64,000 bases of DNA from Pseudophaeobacter sp. (GTDB taxonomy: Bacteria > Pseudomonadota > Alphaproteobacteria > Rhodobacterales > Rhodobacteraceae): positions 186,001 to 250,000 of the forward strand of contig JALUXC010000024.1 in the NCBI GenBank assembly GCA_027019165.1. Direction: 5' to 3'. Every line of letters begins with the position of its first letter. Positions within the stretch are counted from its first letter, which is position 1. A program made the translations under genes and the position numbers. This document shows positions 56,332 to 64,000 of the stretch, in pieces. Below the pieces are notes generated by a model. That model searched no databases. It had not been told where the DNA came from and saw nothing but the letters and a program-made list of their open reading frames with translations.

Positions 56332-57321
56332 ATGGGCACAACGCCTTTGAAAGAGTTGCAAAAAGAAGGCCGTATCGGTGGGCTCGGAACCGTCATCGAG
56401 CGGGACATTCCGCAAATCGACATGTCCGATTTCCACGCCCGCCGGGATCAGATCACTGCCGAGCTGTGGGATGCGGCCACCGACATCGGCTTCTTCCAAC
56501 TCAAAAACCACGGCATCCCGCAGTCGCTGATTGATGATGCCTTCGAACGCTCTGCGGCATTCTTCGACCTGGACGCCGAGACCAAATCCGCCTTCCCCCT
56601 CAAGCCCGGCACCAATGCCGGCTGGGAATTCAAGGCACAGGTCCGCCCCTCTACCGGCACCGCAGACCAGAAGGAAAGCTATCAGATCACCCTGCCCCGC
56701 ATGAAAGGGCTCTGGCCCACAGGCGCGCAGGTGCCCGATTTCAAACCGACGATGCTTGCCTTCGAGCGGATGAACTGGGCGCTGGCGATGCGGGTTCTGT
56801 CGTGCTTTGCCGACAAGCTCGGCTTTGCCCCCGACACGTTTACCGATGGTCATGACCCGCTGTCGCCACAGTATCAATCCACTCTGCGCCTGATCCACTA
56901 CCTTGGCATGGAGGACGCCAGCCCGGAGGATTTCAAATTCTGGCGCGCCGGGGCGCACACCGATTTCGACTGCCTGACCCTTTTGCACCAGAAACATGGT
57001 CAGGGCGGTTTGCAGGTCTGCCCCGGCAAGGACAGCGAAGGGCGCGCTTTGGGCTGGACGGATGTGCCGCCTGTAGGCGGGGTCATCACCTGCAACATCG
57101 GCGATATGCTGATGCGCTGGACCGACGACAAGCTGCTTTCAAACCTGCACCGCGTGCGTATGCCGCAAGAGGGCGAAAGCCTCGGGCCGCGCTACTCCAT
57201 CGCCTATTTTGCGCAGGCCAATATGGATACCGTCCTGCAAGGCCCGGAAAAGCTATATGAGCCGATCACAGGCCACGACTATATCCAGATGCGCCTTGGC
57301 GCCAACTTTGGCAAGAAATGA
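56332..57321 (+). CDS. 2-oxoglutarate/Fe(II) dioxygenase, isopenicillin N synthase family
   Basis: 329 residues. Cupin-type double-stranded beta-helix. Fe ligands His209 and Asp211 (in GAHTDFDCLTLLHQ), distal His273 (NLHRVRMP), 2OG-binding Arg287/Ser289 (PRYSIAYF). The N-terminal IPQIDMSDF and GFFQLKNHGIP are typical of the IPNS family, which also includes thymine-7-hydroxylase. Strong AAGGAGG site. Likely hydroxylates a small nitrogen compound of the pathway encoded downstream; substrate unknown. Confidence 0.92.
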   Translation: MGTTPLKELQKEGRIGGLGTVIERDIPQIDMSDFHARRDQITAELWDAATDIGFFQLKNHGIPQSLIDDAFERSAAFFDLDAETKSAFPLKPGTNAGWEFKAQVRPSTGTADQKESYQITLPRMKGLWPTGAQVPDFKPTMLAFERMNWALAMRVLSCFADKLGFAPDTFTDGHDPLSPQYQSTLRLIHYLGMEDASPEDFKFWRAGAHTDFDCLTLLHQKHGQGGLQVCPGKDSEGRALGWTDVPPVGGVITCNIGDMLMRWTDDKLLSNLHRVRMPQEGESLGPRYSIAYFAQANMDTVLQGPEKLYEPITGHDYIQMRLGANFGKK

Positions 57322-57356
57322 TGCAGGCGGCTGCAATTTCCCGCCGCGGCTGCGGC

Positions 57357-57746
57357 CTAAGGCATGCTGGCAGTGACCTCGATCTCGACAACAAATTCGG
57401 GGCGGGTAAAACCGCTCACGATCATCAGCGTCGAGGCGGGCAGATGCGGAATATCCGCAAGCCAGGCATCCCGCGCCGCCATGTAGCCGGCCATATGCGC
57501 GCGGTCCGTCACATAGGCGTGGAGCTTCAGCACATGCGCCTTGTCGGTGCCGCCCTCAATCAGGATTTTCTCGAGGTTGGAAAAGATCAAGGCGGCCTGT
57601 GCCTCTGCCCCTTCGGGGATCGTCCCGTCAAGATCGAGCGCCAGCTGCCCCGATGTCATCAACACGCCCGAACGCACATCGACCACGCCATGGGCGTAGC
57701 GGGCAAAGGGCGGCGCCATATCGCTTGGGGTCACGCTCTTGATCAT
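57357..57746 (-). CDS. RidA/Rid-family protein (imine/enamine deaminase)
   Basis: 129 residues. Rid-family core: HGVVDVRSGVLMTSGQLALD, AQAALIFSNLEKILIEGG, HVLKLHAYVTDR, and the substrate-binding Arg in SGFTRPEFVVEIEVTA. It hydrolyses reactive imines/enamines from PLP or oxidative chemistry; RutC of the pyrimidine pathway belongs to this superfamily. Convergent with the dioxygenase gene and divergent from the ABC binding-protein gene 99 bp away, so functionally linked by context. The frame is open for 560 bp upstream but that part lies opposite the binding-protein gene. Confidence 0.92.
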   Translation of the reverse strand: MIKSVTPSDMAPPFARYAHGVVDVRSGVLMTSGQLALDLDGTIPEGAEAQAALIFSNLEKILIEGGTDKAHVLKLHAYVTDRAHMAGYMAARDAWLADIPHLPASTLMIVSGFTRPEFVVEIEVTASMP

Positions 57747-57845
57747 CTGATTTTCCCATATTTGAGGATCGCAAGGGCACCAACGCCCCCGTACCCCCAC
57801 CAATAAGACCAAAAAAACAATACGTTCAACAAGGAGACGACGCAA

Positions 57846-58841
57846 ATGAAACTGACCACTGCACTGACCGCCGCGACGGCGCTTGCCACCGCCGCCACGG
57901 GCGCATTCGCCGAGGGCACCCCCGTTACCTTCGGCACCAACTGGCTGGCCCAAGCCGAACACGGCGGCTTTTATCAGGCTGCCGCCGACGGCACCTATGC
58001 GGCCTGCGGTCTGGACGTTTCGATCGTTCAGGGTGGCCCGCAGGTCAATAACCGCGCGCTGCTGCTGGCGGGCAAGCTTGACTACCACATGGGCTCTGAT
58101 CTCACCGGCGTCTTCAATGCCGCAAAGGAAGGCATCCCGATCGTCGCCGTCGCCGCCTCCTTCCAAAAGATCCCGCAGGTACTCATTACCCACCCGGGCA
58201 AGGCGGAAAGCTTCGAAGACCTCAAGGATCTGACACTCTTGATCGGTGACAACGGTTTCCAGGGCTTCTATCAGTGGATGATGGCCGCCTATGGCTTCAC
58301 CGCCGAGCAACGTGAACCCTACACCTTCAACCCCGCTCCCTTCCTGGCCGACGAGAATATGGCGATGCAGGGTTACCTCTCCTCCGAACCCTATCTCATC
58401 GAAAAGGAAGGCGGCTTCACCCCCGATGTCTTCCTGATCGCGGATGCCGGCTATTCAACCTACTCGACCACCATCGAGACCATGGCCGCCACCATCGAAG
58501 AGAAGCCCGAAGAGGTGAAGTGCTTTGTCGAAGGCTCGATCCTGGGCTGGTACAACTACCTTTATGGAGACAACGCGGCGGCCAACGCGATGATCATAGC
58601 CGACAACCCCGAGATGACCCAGGACAAGATCGACTATGCAATCAGCAAGATGAAGTCCGAAGGCATCCTCATTTCGGGTGAAGCGGAAAAGCTGGGCATC
58701 GGCGTGATGACCGACGCGAAAGTTGACGACTTCTACGCCAAGCTCGTGGACGCGGGCGTCTTTGAGGCAGGCCTCGACTATTCGGCAGGCTACACGACCG
58801 AGTTCGTCGGCAAGGGCCTTGGCATGGATCTTGTGAAGTAA
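57846..58841 (+). CDS. ABC transporter substrate-binding protein, NMT1/THI5-like
   Basis: 331 residues. Signal peptide about 1-22 (ending AFA), followed by NMT1/THI5-type domain (VTFGTNWLAQAEHGGFYQAAADGTYAACGLDV, GPQVNNRALLLAGKLDYHMGSDL). This family binds pyrimidines (thiamine precursor HMP, cytosine) or sulfonates/aromatic acids. AAGGAG lies 12 bp upstream. It leads the ABC transporter genes, separated from the ATPase gene by a GC stem-loop. Confidence 0.93.
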   Translation: MKLTTALTAATALATAATGAFAEGTPVTFGTNWLAQAEHGGFYQAAADGTYAACGLDVSIVQGGPQVNNRALLLAGKLDYHMGSDLTGVFNAAKEGIPIVAVAASFQKIPQVLITHPGKAESFEDLKDLTLLIGDNGFQGFYQWMMAAYGFTAEQREPYTFNPAPFLADENMAMQGYLSSEPYLIEKEGGFTPDVFLIADAGYSTYSTTIETMAATIEEKPEEVKCFVEGSILGWYNYLYGDNAAANAMIIADNPEMTQDKIDYAISKMKSEGILISGEAEKLGIGVMTDAKVDDFYAKLVDAGVFEAGLDYSAGYTTEFVGKGLGMDLVK

Positions 58842-58863
58842 GCCGCACACCCCCACCACCAAG

Positions 58864-58890
58864 GGGGCGCGCCCGCCGCGCCCCTGTTTT
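58864..58890 (+). terminator. Intra-operon stem-loop after the binding-protein gene
   Basis: A perfect 8-bp GC stem (58864-58871 with 58877-58884) with 5-nt loop and TGTTTT tail, just after the binding-protein stop. It may lower expression of the downstream genes relative to the binding protein. Confidence 0.55.
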
Positions 58891-58902
58891 CGGAGACCAC
58901 AA

Positions 58903-59688
58903 ATGCCCCTCACACGTGCCCCTCTGGGCGAGCGCCCCGAGCTATTGAAGATGACGCACATCAACAAGACCTTTCGCGGCGATGTCATCGCGCTCAACGA
59001 CATGAACCTCACGGTCAATCAGGGCGATTTCATCTCGCTCCTCGGCCCCTCGGGCTGCGGCAAATCCACTGCGCTGCGTCTCATCGCGGGGCTGATGCAC
59101 CCGACCTCCGGCTCCATCACCTGGCAGGGCGGGCAAGGTGAGGGCGACCTCGGTGTTGTCTTTCAGGAGCCGACCCTCATGCCCTGGGCGCGGATCAAGG
59201 ACAACGTCTGGCTCCCCTACCGCCTGCGCGGCAAGACCTATGGGCAGGTAAAAGACGAGGTGCTCGCCGCGCTCAAACTGGTCGGTCTCGAAAAATTTCA
59301 AAACGCCTATCCGCGAGAGCTTTCTGGTGGCATGAAAATGCGCGTCTCCATCGCCCGCGCGATGGTCACAAAACCGCGGCTAATCCTGATGGACGAGCCT
59401 TTTGCCGCGCTTGACGAGATCAGCCGTCACAAGCTGAACAACGATCTATTGGCGCTGCGCGATGCCGTGGGCTGCACGGTGGTTTTTGTCACCCATTCTG
59501 TCTTTGAATCGGTCTTCCTGTCGGACCGTATCGTGGTCATGGCAGCGCGCCCGGGCCGCGTGATCCGCGAACTCGAAGTCGACGCCCCCTACCCGCGTAC
59601 CGAAGATTTCCGCACCTCACCGGAGTACGCTGCCTATGCGCGCGAGGCTTCGGATGCGCTCCATTTTGCCATGGAGGCCGCCGCATGA
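58903..59688 (+). CDS. ABC transporter ATP-binding protein
   Basis: 261 residues. Walker A GPSGCGKST, Q-loop VVFQEPTLMPW, signature LSGGMKMRVSIARAM, Walker B LILMDEPFAALD and H-loop VFVTHSVFES: a nitrate/sulfonate/taurine (SsuB/ThiZ)-type ATPase. It overlaps the permease gene by 4 nt (ATGA). It energises uptake of the ligand bound by the NMT1-like protein. Confidence 0.95.
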   Translation: MPLTRAPLGERPELLKMTHINKTFRGDVIALNDMNLTVNQGDFISLLGPSGCGKSTALRLIAGLMHPTSGSITWQGGQGEGDLGVVFQEPTLMPWARIKDNVWLPYRLRGKTYGQVKDEVLAALKLVGLEKFQNAYPRELSGGMKMRVSIARAMVTKPRLILMDEPFAALDEISRHKLNNDLLALRDAVGCTVVFVTHSVFESVFLSDRIVVMAARPGRVIRELEVDAPYPRTEDFRTSPEYAAYAREASDALHFAMEAAA

Positions 59689-60548
59689 GCGTGACCGACA
59701 CCCTCCCCGAAACCTCCGCCGAACCCGCTGTCGATATCGACGAGGAACGCCGCGCCCGCCGGGCCAGAACCGCCGCCATCGCCCGCTGGCTGTTGCCCTC
59801 GCTTGTCATGGTGATCTTCATCGGCGGCTGGCAGACCTATGTGACAGTCGCCGAAATTCCTCATTACATCCTGCCGTCGCCGTTCCTGATCGGCAAAACC
59901 CTGGTCGAAGACTGGGCGCTGCTCTGGCCCGCAATGGTCACCACGGGTCGGCTGACGCTGCTGGCGCTGCTGCTCGCCGTTCTTGGCGGCCTTACCATCG
60001 CCGTTGCCTTTACCCAGTCCCGCTGGATCGAGATGGCGATGTTTCCCTATGCCGTGATCCTTCAGGTTACCCCGGTTGTCGCCATCGCGCCGCTCCTCCA
60101 GATCTACGTCGACAGCGCCTTTCTTGCGGCCCTGCTCTGCGCCTGGATTGTTGCCTTCTTTCCGATCCTTTCGAACACCACCATCGGGCTGAAATCGACT
60201 GACCACAACCTCGAAGACCTCTTCTCGATCTATGGCGCGACCCGCTGGCAGCGCCTGCGTTTTCTCTCTGCGCCCTCGGCCCTGCCCTACTTCCTGGGCG
60301 GGCTGAAAATCGCGGGCGGGCTGGCGCTGATCGGGGCCGTGGTTGCCGAGTTCGTCATCGGCCGGTCCGGCACTGGGCTGGGGCTTGCCTCCACGCTGCT
60401 GGAAGCCTCCTACCGCTTCAATTTCGGGCGGCTCTATGCGGCGCTGATCCTGATCTCTGTCATGGGGGTCCTGATCTTTGGCCTGATGAGCCTGATCTCT
60501 CATCTCCTCCTTTTTCGCTGGCACGAAAGCGCCCTCAAACGAGACTGA
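59685..60548 (+). CDS. ABC transporter permease
   Basis: 287 residues with about six transmembrane segments. The BPD_transp_1 EAA-type motif is visible (STDHNLEDLFSIYGATRWQRLRFL). It carries an N-terminal Glu/Arg-rich cytoplasmic extension of about 40 residues. Overlaps the ATPase gene (ATGA) and precedes the amidohydrolase gene by 2 bp, so the whole run from 57.8 kb to the window end is one operon. Confidence 0.94.
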   Translation: MSVTDTLPETSAEPAVDIDEERRARRARTAAIARWLLPSLVMVIFIGGWQTYVTVAEIPHYILPSPFLIGKTLVEDWALLWPAMVTTGRLTLLALLLAVLGGLTIAVAFTQSRWIEMAMFPYAVILQVTPVVAIAPLLQIYVDSAFLAALLCAWIVAFFPILSNTTIGLKSTDHNLEDLFSIYGATRWQRLRFLSAPSALPYFLGGLKIAGGLALIGAVVAEFVIGRSGTGLGLASTLLEASYRFNFGRLYAALILISVMGVLIFGLMSLISHLLLFRWHESALKRD

Positions 60549-60550
60549 CA

Positions 60551-61825
60551 ATGGACTTCAAGACACTTCCAAAAGGCCCCTTCACGCTTCAGAACGTGAC
60601 CGTCCCCGCCTGCGCGCTCGGACACGAGGGCGATCTGACCCGCACCTCGCTCACCGTGCAGGACGGCAAGATCGCCGCCATCGGTGCCGCGCCCGAGGGC
60701 ATCGAAATCATCGATATGAAGGGCGCATTCGTCATGCCCGCCTTCGTCGATGCCCACACCCATCTCGACAAAGGGCATATTCTGCCACGCGCCTCCAACC
60801 CCGATGGCACGTTTTGGGGCGCCAAAGACACGGTCGCAAAGGATCACGCCAACTGGAAGGCTGAGGACGTCTTTGCCCGCGCCGATTTCTCGCTGCGCTG
60901 CGCCTATGCGCATGGAACCAAGGCGATCCGAACCCACCTCGATTGCATCCCGCCGCAGGATGAGATCTCATGGCCCGTGCTTTCTGAGTTGCGCGCGAAA
61001 TGGGCGGGGAAGATCACGCTGCAAGGATCGTCGCTTTCGACCTCCATCACCACTGACATCGACGGCCGCTTCCTGCGCACCGCCGATCTGGTGGCTGAAC
61101 ACGGCGGCGTGCTGGGCATGGTGACACTGCCCATGGAGGGGCTTGATGCCTTTTTGCGCCGCTTCTTTGAGATCGCCGCCGAGCGCGGGCTGGACGCTGA
61201 TTTCCACGTCGATGAGACGATGGACCCGAGTTTCGAAACCCTGCGCGACATTTGCGACGCGAAACTGGCAACGGGCTATACGGGCCGGGTTCAGGTCGGG
61301 CACCTCTGCTCGCTTTCGGCCCAAGCGGAGGCCCGCGCGCTCGACACGCTCGACAAGGTCGCCAAGGCGGGCCTTGATGTGGTCAGCCTGCCGATGTGCA
61401 ACATGTATCTGCAGGACCGCGAGGCGGGCCGCACCCCGCGCGGGCGCGGCGTCACCCTTGTTCACGAGATGAAAGCACGCGGCATCCCGGTGAGCTTTGC
61501 CTCTGACAATACCCGCGATCCCTTCTATGCCTACGGCGATCTCGACATGCTGGAAGTGATGCGCGAGGCGACCCGGATTGCCCATCTCGACCACTCCGAT
61601 ACCGACTGGTTCAACGCCTTTTCAGCCACGCCAGCCGCCGCCATGGGCATCGATGCCGCGCAGATTACAGAAGGCGCCCCCGCCGATCTCGTCATCGCCC
61701 GTGCCCGCACCTGGACAGAGCTGATGGCCCGCCCGCAAGCCGACCGCATCGTGCTGCGGGGCGGGGTCCAGATTGACCGCTCCCTGCCCGACTATGCCGA
61801 ACTCGACCACCTTTTTGAGGCCTGA
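60551..61825 (+). CDS. Cytosine-deaminase-like amidohydrolase
   Basis: 424 residues, amidohydrolase superfamily. Metal-binding and catalytic motifs: DAHTHLDKGH (H69, H71), DADFHVDET, VQVGHLCSL and SFASDNTRDPFYAYGD, the pattern of CodA-type deaminases. It hydrolytically deaminates a small N-heterocycle or amidine. The HLDKGH and DNTRDPF motifs are those of cytosine/isoguanine/creatinine deaminases; the actual substrate cannot be told. Two bp downstream of the permease, one base from the FAD oxidase gene. Confidence 0.9.
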   Translation: MDFKTLPKGPFTLQNVTVPACALGHEGDLTRTSLTVQDGKIAAIGAAPEGIEIIDMKGAFVMPAFVDAHTHLDKGHILPRASNPDGTFWGAKDTVAKDHANWKAEDVFARADFSLRCAYAHGTKAIRTHLDCIPPQDEISWPVLSELRAKWAGKITLQGSSLSTSITTDIDGRFLRTADLVAEHGGVLGMVTLPMEGLDAFLRRFFEIAAERGLDADFHVDETMDPSFETLRDICDAKLATGYTGRVQVGHLCSLSAQAEARALDTLDKVAKAGLDVVSLPMCNMYLQDREAGRTPRGRGVTLVHEMKARGIPVSFASDNTRDPFYAYGDLDMLEVMREATRIAHLDHSDTDWFNAFSATPAAAMGIDAAQITEGAPADLVIARARTWTELMARPQADRIVLRGGVQIDRSLPDYAELDHLFEA

Positions 61826-61826
61826 T

Positions 61827-63251
61827 ATGACGTCCCTTCCCACCCCCGACATTGCCGCCGCCAAAGCCGCCCTTGCCCATCTCGACATCGAGCAGAACGA
61901 AACCGCGATCAAACGGGCATCGCGTGATTTCTTCTGGTATTCCCCTGTCCTCAAAGCCCGCCTGGATCACCTTGTGGCCGACTTTGTGGTGCGCCCGAAA
62001 TCCGAGGCCGAAGTCATCGAGGTGCTCAAGACCTGCTACGCGCATAACGTGCCCGTCACCACCCGCGGCGCAGGCACGGGCAACTACGGCCAGGCCATGC
62101 CTATGCGCGGCGGCTGCGTGATGCATCTGATCCATATGAACAAGGTCGTCTCTTGCGCGCCGGGGCGGGTCGTTGTCGAGCCGGGCTGCCTGCTCAAGGA
62201 TCTCGACGCCCATTGCATCGAGGCCTGCGGCCACGAGCTGCGCATGTTCTCCTCGACATGGGCGACTGCAACCGTCGGCGGTTTTATCGCGGGCGGTTCG
62301 GGCGGGGTCGGCTCGGTCACATGGGGGCAGCTTCGGGACCTTGGCAACATTATCCGCCTGCGGGTGGTCACCATGGAAGAGGAGCCACGCATCCTTGAGT
62401 TTCGCGGCGAGGAACTGGCCCGCGTTTCCCATGGCTACGGCACCAACGGCATCATCACCGAGCTGGAATTGCCCCTCGCCCCCGCCTATGACTGGGTCCA
62501 TTGCTTCCTCACCTCAAAAGACTTCGGCGCCGCGATGGACTGCGCCGAAGATCTGGCCAATGAAGACGGCATCCTCCTGAAAATCGCCTCCGTCTTTGAA
62601 GCCCCTACGGCAAAGGCCTATTTCAAACGAATGGAGGCCTATGTGGAAGAGGATGACCACATGGTCGGCCTCATGGTCGCGCCGCAGTCTATGGACGCGC
62701 TTTTGACCTATCTGGGCCGCCGCGAGGGCCTGAGCCTGATCTACCGCTCCGACGACAATGATTGGCCGCGCAGCCCCGGTGTTGCCTTTGAGTACGGCTG
62801 GAACCACACCACGCTGCGCGCCCTGAAGGTTGACCCCGACATCACCTATCTGCAAGTGCGCTATGGTTTTCCCGACCACAAAGAGCTGATCGAAAAGATG
62901 CGCTCCGAATTTGCCGGTGAGGTGATCCAGCATCTCGAAGCAATCCGAATGAATGGCAAGGTCGCCTTTGCGGGGCTTTCGATGGTCAGGTTCACCACGG
63001 AAGAACGCCTCGACGAGATCATCCGCATCCATGAGGAGGCGGGCGCACTGATCTTCAACCCGCATCGATACACGCTGGAAGAAGGCGGGCGCCAACACTC
63101 CGACGAACGCCAGCTTGACTTCAAGAAAGAGGCCGATCCCAAAGGGCTTTTGAACCCCGGAAAGATGATTTCTTTTGAGGATCCGGGCTTTGATTTCAAG
63201 GACATCTACGCCTACCCGGATATGACTCCCATTCCCGCCGAGGACGCGTGA
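61827..63251 (+). CDS. FAD-linked oxidase (BBE/GlcD-type)
   Basis: 474 residues. PP-loop FAD-binding domain: VPVTTRGAGTGNYGQAMPMRGG, GRVVVEPGCLLKDLD, TVGGFIAGGSGGVGSVTWGQLRDLG. The C-terminus KKEADPKGLLNPGKM is typical of FAD-linked oxidases/dehydrogenases (glycolate oxidase, D-lactate dehydrogenase superfamily). The ATG at 61827 sits one base after the preceding stop with TTTGAGG upstream. Likely oxidises a 2-hydroxy acid or amine intermediate. Confidence 0.9.
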   Translation: MTSLPTPDIAAAKAALAHLDIEQNETAIKRASRDFFWYSPVLKARLDHLVADFVVRPKSEAEVIEVLKTCYAHNVPVTTRGAGTGNYGQAMPMRGGCVMHLIHMNKVVSCAPGRVVVEPGCLLKDLDAHCIEACGHELRMFSSTWATATVGGFIAGGSGGVGSVTWGQLRDLGNIIRLRVVTMEEEPRILEFRGEELARVSHGYGTNGIITELELPLAPAYDWVHCFLTSKDFGAAMDCAEDLANEDGILLKIASVFEAPTAKAYFKRMEAYVEEDDHMVGLMVAPQSMDALLTYLGRREGLSLIYRSDDNDWPRSPGVAFEYGWNHTTLRALKVDPDITYLQVRYGFPDHKELIEKMRSEFAGEVIQHLEAIRMNGKVAFAGLSMVRFTTEERLDEIIRIHEEAGALIFNPHRYTLEEGGRQHSDERQLDFKKEADPKGLLNPGKMISFEDPGFDFKDIYAYPDMTPIPAEDA

Positions 63252-63829
63252 TGCGCGTGCTTGTCCTCTTTGCGCACCCTGTTCCCGACAGCTTCAACGC
63301 TGCGGTGCATCGGGTGGTGGTCGAAACGCTGACAGCCAAGGGTCACGAGGTGGATGATCTCGACCTCAATGCCGAAGGGTTCTTCCCCGTGCTCTCGGAA
63401 ATCGAGCGGCGCGAGTACCACGACGAGCCGGGCAACATCGAGCCTGTGCGCGCCTACGTCGAAAGGCTTCAGGCGGCGGACGCCATGGTCATGGTCTTTC
63501 CTGTCTGGAACTTTGGCTACCCCGCGATCCTCAAGGGCTTTCTCGACCGGGTTTTCCTGCCCGGTGTCAGTTTCAAGCTGGCGCATGGAGGCGTTCGTCC
63601 CGGCCTCACCAACATCAAGAAGCTCGCTGCATGCACCACCTACGGCGGCACGCGGTTTCGCGCATTTCTCAATGGTGATCCGCCGCGAAAATGCGTCACC
63701 CGCCATGTCTGGTATGCCTGCGGGATGCCCAGGAAACGCTACATTGCCCTTTACGACATGAACAACAACCAGGAACCGCAACTGACCGCCCACCTTGAGC
63801 GCGTGCGCCGTGAAATGGAGGTCTTCTGA
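63251..63829 (+). CDS. NAD(P)H-dependent oxidoreductase, flavodoxin-like fold (copy 1)
   Basis: 192 residues. FMN-binding LVLFAHPVPDSFNAA and the substrate loop FPVWNFGYPAILKGFLDRVF, as in the quinone-reductase/MdaB-KefF-type Flavodoxin_2 family. The ATG overlaps the previous stop by one base (TGATG). Probably reduces a quinone or flavin cofactor for the upstream oxidative steps. Confidence 0.92.
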   Translation: MRVLVLFAHPVPDSFNAAVHRVVVETLTAKGHEVDDLDLNAEGFFPVLSEIERREYHDEPGNIEPVRAYVERLQAADAMVMVFPVWNFGYPAILKGFLDRVFLPGVSFKLAHGGVRPGLTNIKKLAACTTYGGTRFRAFLNGDPPRKCVTRHVWYACGMPRKRYIALYDMNNNQEPQLTAHLERVRREMEVF

Positions 63830-64000
63830 TGCGTGTTCTTGTGGTCTATGCCCATCCCCGCGCTGAAAGCTACAACGCCGCGATCCGTGATTTGGTGATG
63901 GAGCGCATCAAGGCGGCAGGTGCTGAGGCGCGCCTCATTGATCTTTATGCCAGCGGGTTCGATCCGCGCCTGAGCGCGCAGGGGCTGGAGTTCATAGAAG
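63829..64000 (+). CDS. NAD(P)H-dependent oxidoreductase, flavodoxin-like fold (copy 2, cut by window end)
   Basis: The first 57 residues (MRVLVVYAHPRAESYNAAIRD...) resemble copy 1 and begin at a TGATG overlap with its stop. The coding frame continues past 64000. Same family, FMN-binding N-terminus only. Confidence 0.85.
   Translation, partial: MRVLVVYAHPRAESYNAAIRDLVMERIKAAGAEARLIDLYASGFDPRLSAQGLEFIE

Noticed and set aside
57747-58310. N-terminal extension of the RidA-family ORF to 317 aa
   Set aside because: It lies antisense to the ABC binding-protein gene; RidA proteins are about 130 aa and a start exists at 57746.

Overview
The window looks like a chromosomal segment of a marine alphaproteobacterium of the Roseobacter group (Rhodobacterales). 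The basis is high GC content, a TRAP transporter, 5-aminolevulinate synthase (C4 haem pathway) with an Fnr-type box upstream, a DmdC/DmdD-like pair (DMSP sulfur metabolism), an alphaproteobacterial-type RF2, and many small genes shared by roseobacters. The genus cannot be fixed from the sequence alone. Most of the window is core genome; the clearly accessory parts are about 44.3-56 kb and 56.3-64 kb.

Layout. 1-3.2 kb (minus): TRAP transporter genes dctP-dctQ-dctM (dctM runs off the window), divergent from a Cache-domain histidine kinase and a LuxR-type response regulator (3.4-5.6 kb). 5.8-8.4 kb: ilvBN, preceded by a textbook branched-chain amino acid attenuator with a 15-residue leader peptide rich in Leu/Val/Ile codons. 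8.6-12.3 kb: a small conserved protein, an XRE-type regulator with a perfect inverted repeat upstream, a DUF2189-type membrane protein and an amidase. 12.4-22.7 kb: prfB, a secreted RTX/Hint protein, PBP1A (mrcA), AmiC, an aminotransferase, an M48 protease with C-terminal repeats, and a DsbA-family oxidoreductase. 22.8-26.7 kb (minus): hemA, rodZ, ispG. 27-30.2 kb: an M20 peptidase, a haloacetate-dehalogenase-like hydrolase, a small membrane protein and three tandem tRNA-Asp genes. 30.4-38.5 kb: prpE (with a cluster of TGCAAA motifs upstream), a second amidase, nadK, glyA, an esterase and a rhodanese. 38.7-44.1 kb: a methyltransferase, an AraC regulator and the divergent dmdC/dmdD-like pair.

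44.3-55.4 kb is the most unusual region. A minus-strand operon encodes three paralogous phage-tail-collar (MdpB-like) proteins of exactly 175 aa each, a beta-propeller-like protein and a GNAT acetyltransferase. It faces a DUF6916-like gene and is divergent from a 2,329-aa autotransporter whose passenger holds eight head-to-tail units of exactly 381 bp (127 aa). No capsid, terminase, integrase or lysis gene is present, so this is not a prophage; it looks like a cell-surface system borrowing tail-tip folds.

56.3-64 kb is a catabolic island: an IPNS-type 2OG-Fe(II) dioxygenase, a RidA-family protein, an NMT1/THI5-type ABC transporter, a cytosine-deaminase-like amidohydrolase, an FAD-linked oxidase and two flavodoxin-fold oxidoreductases (the last cut by the window end). 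Together they suggest uptake and oxidative/deaminative breakdown of a small N-heterocycle, perhaps a methylated pyrimidine; the substrate is not established.
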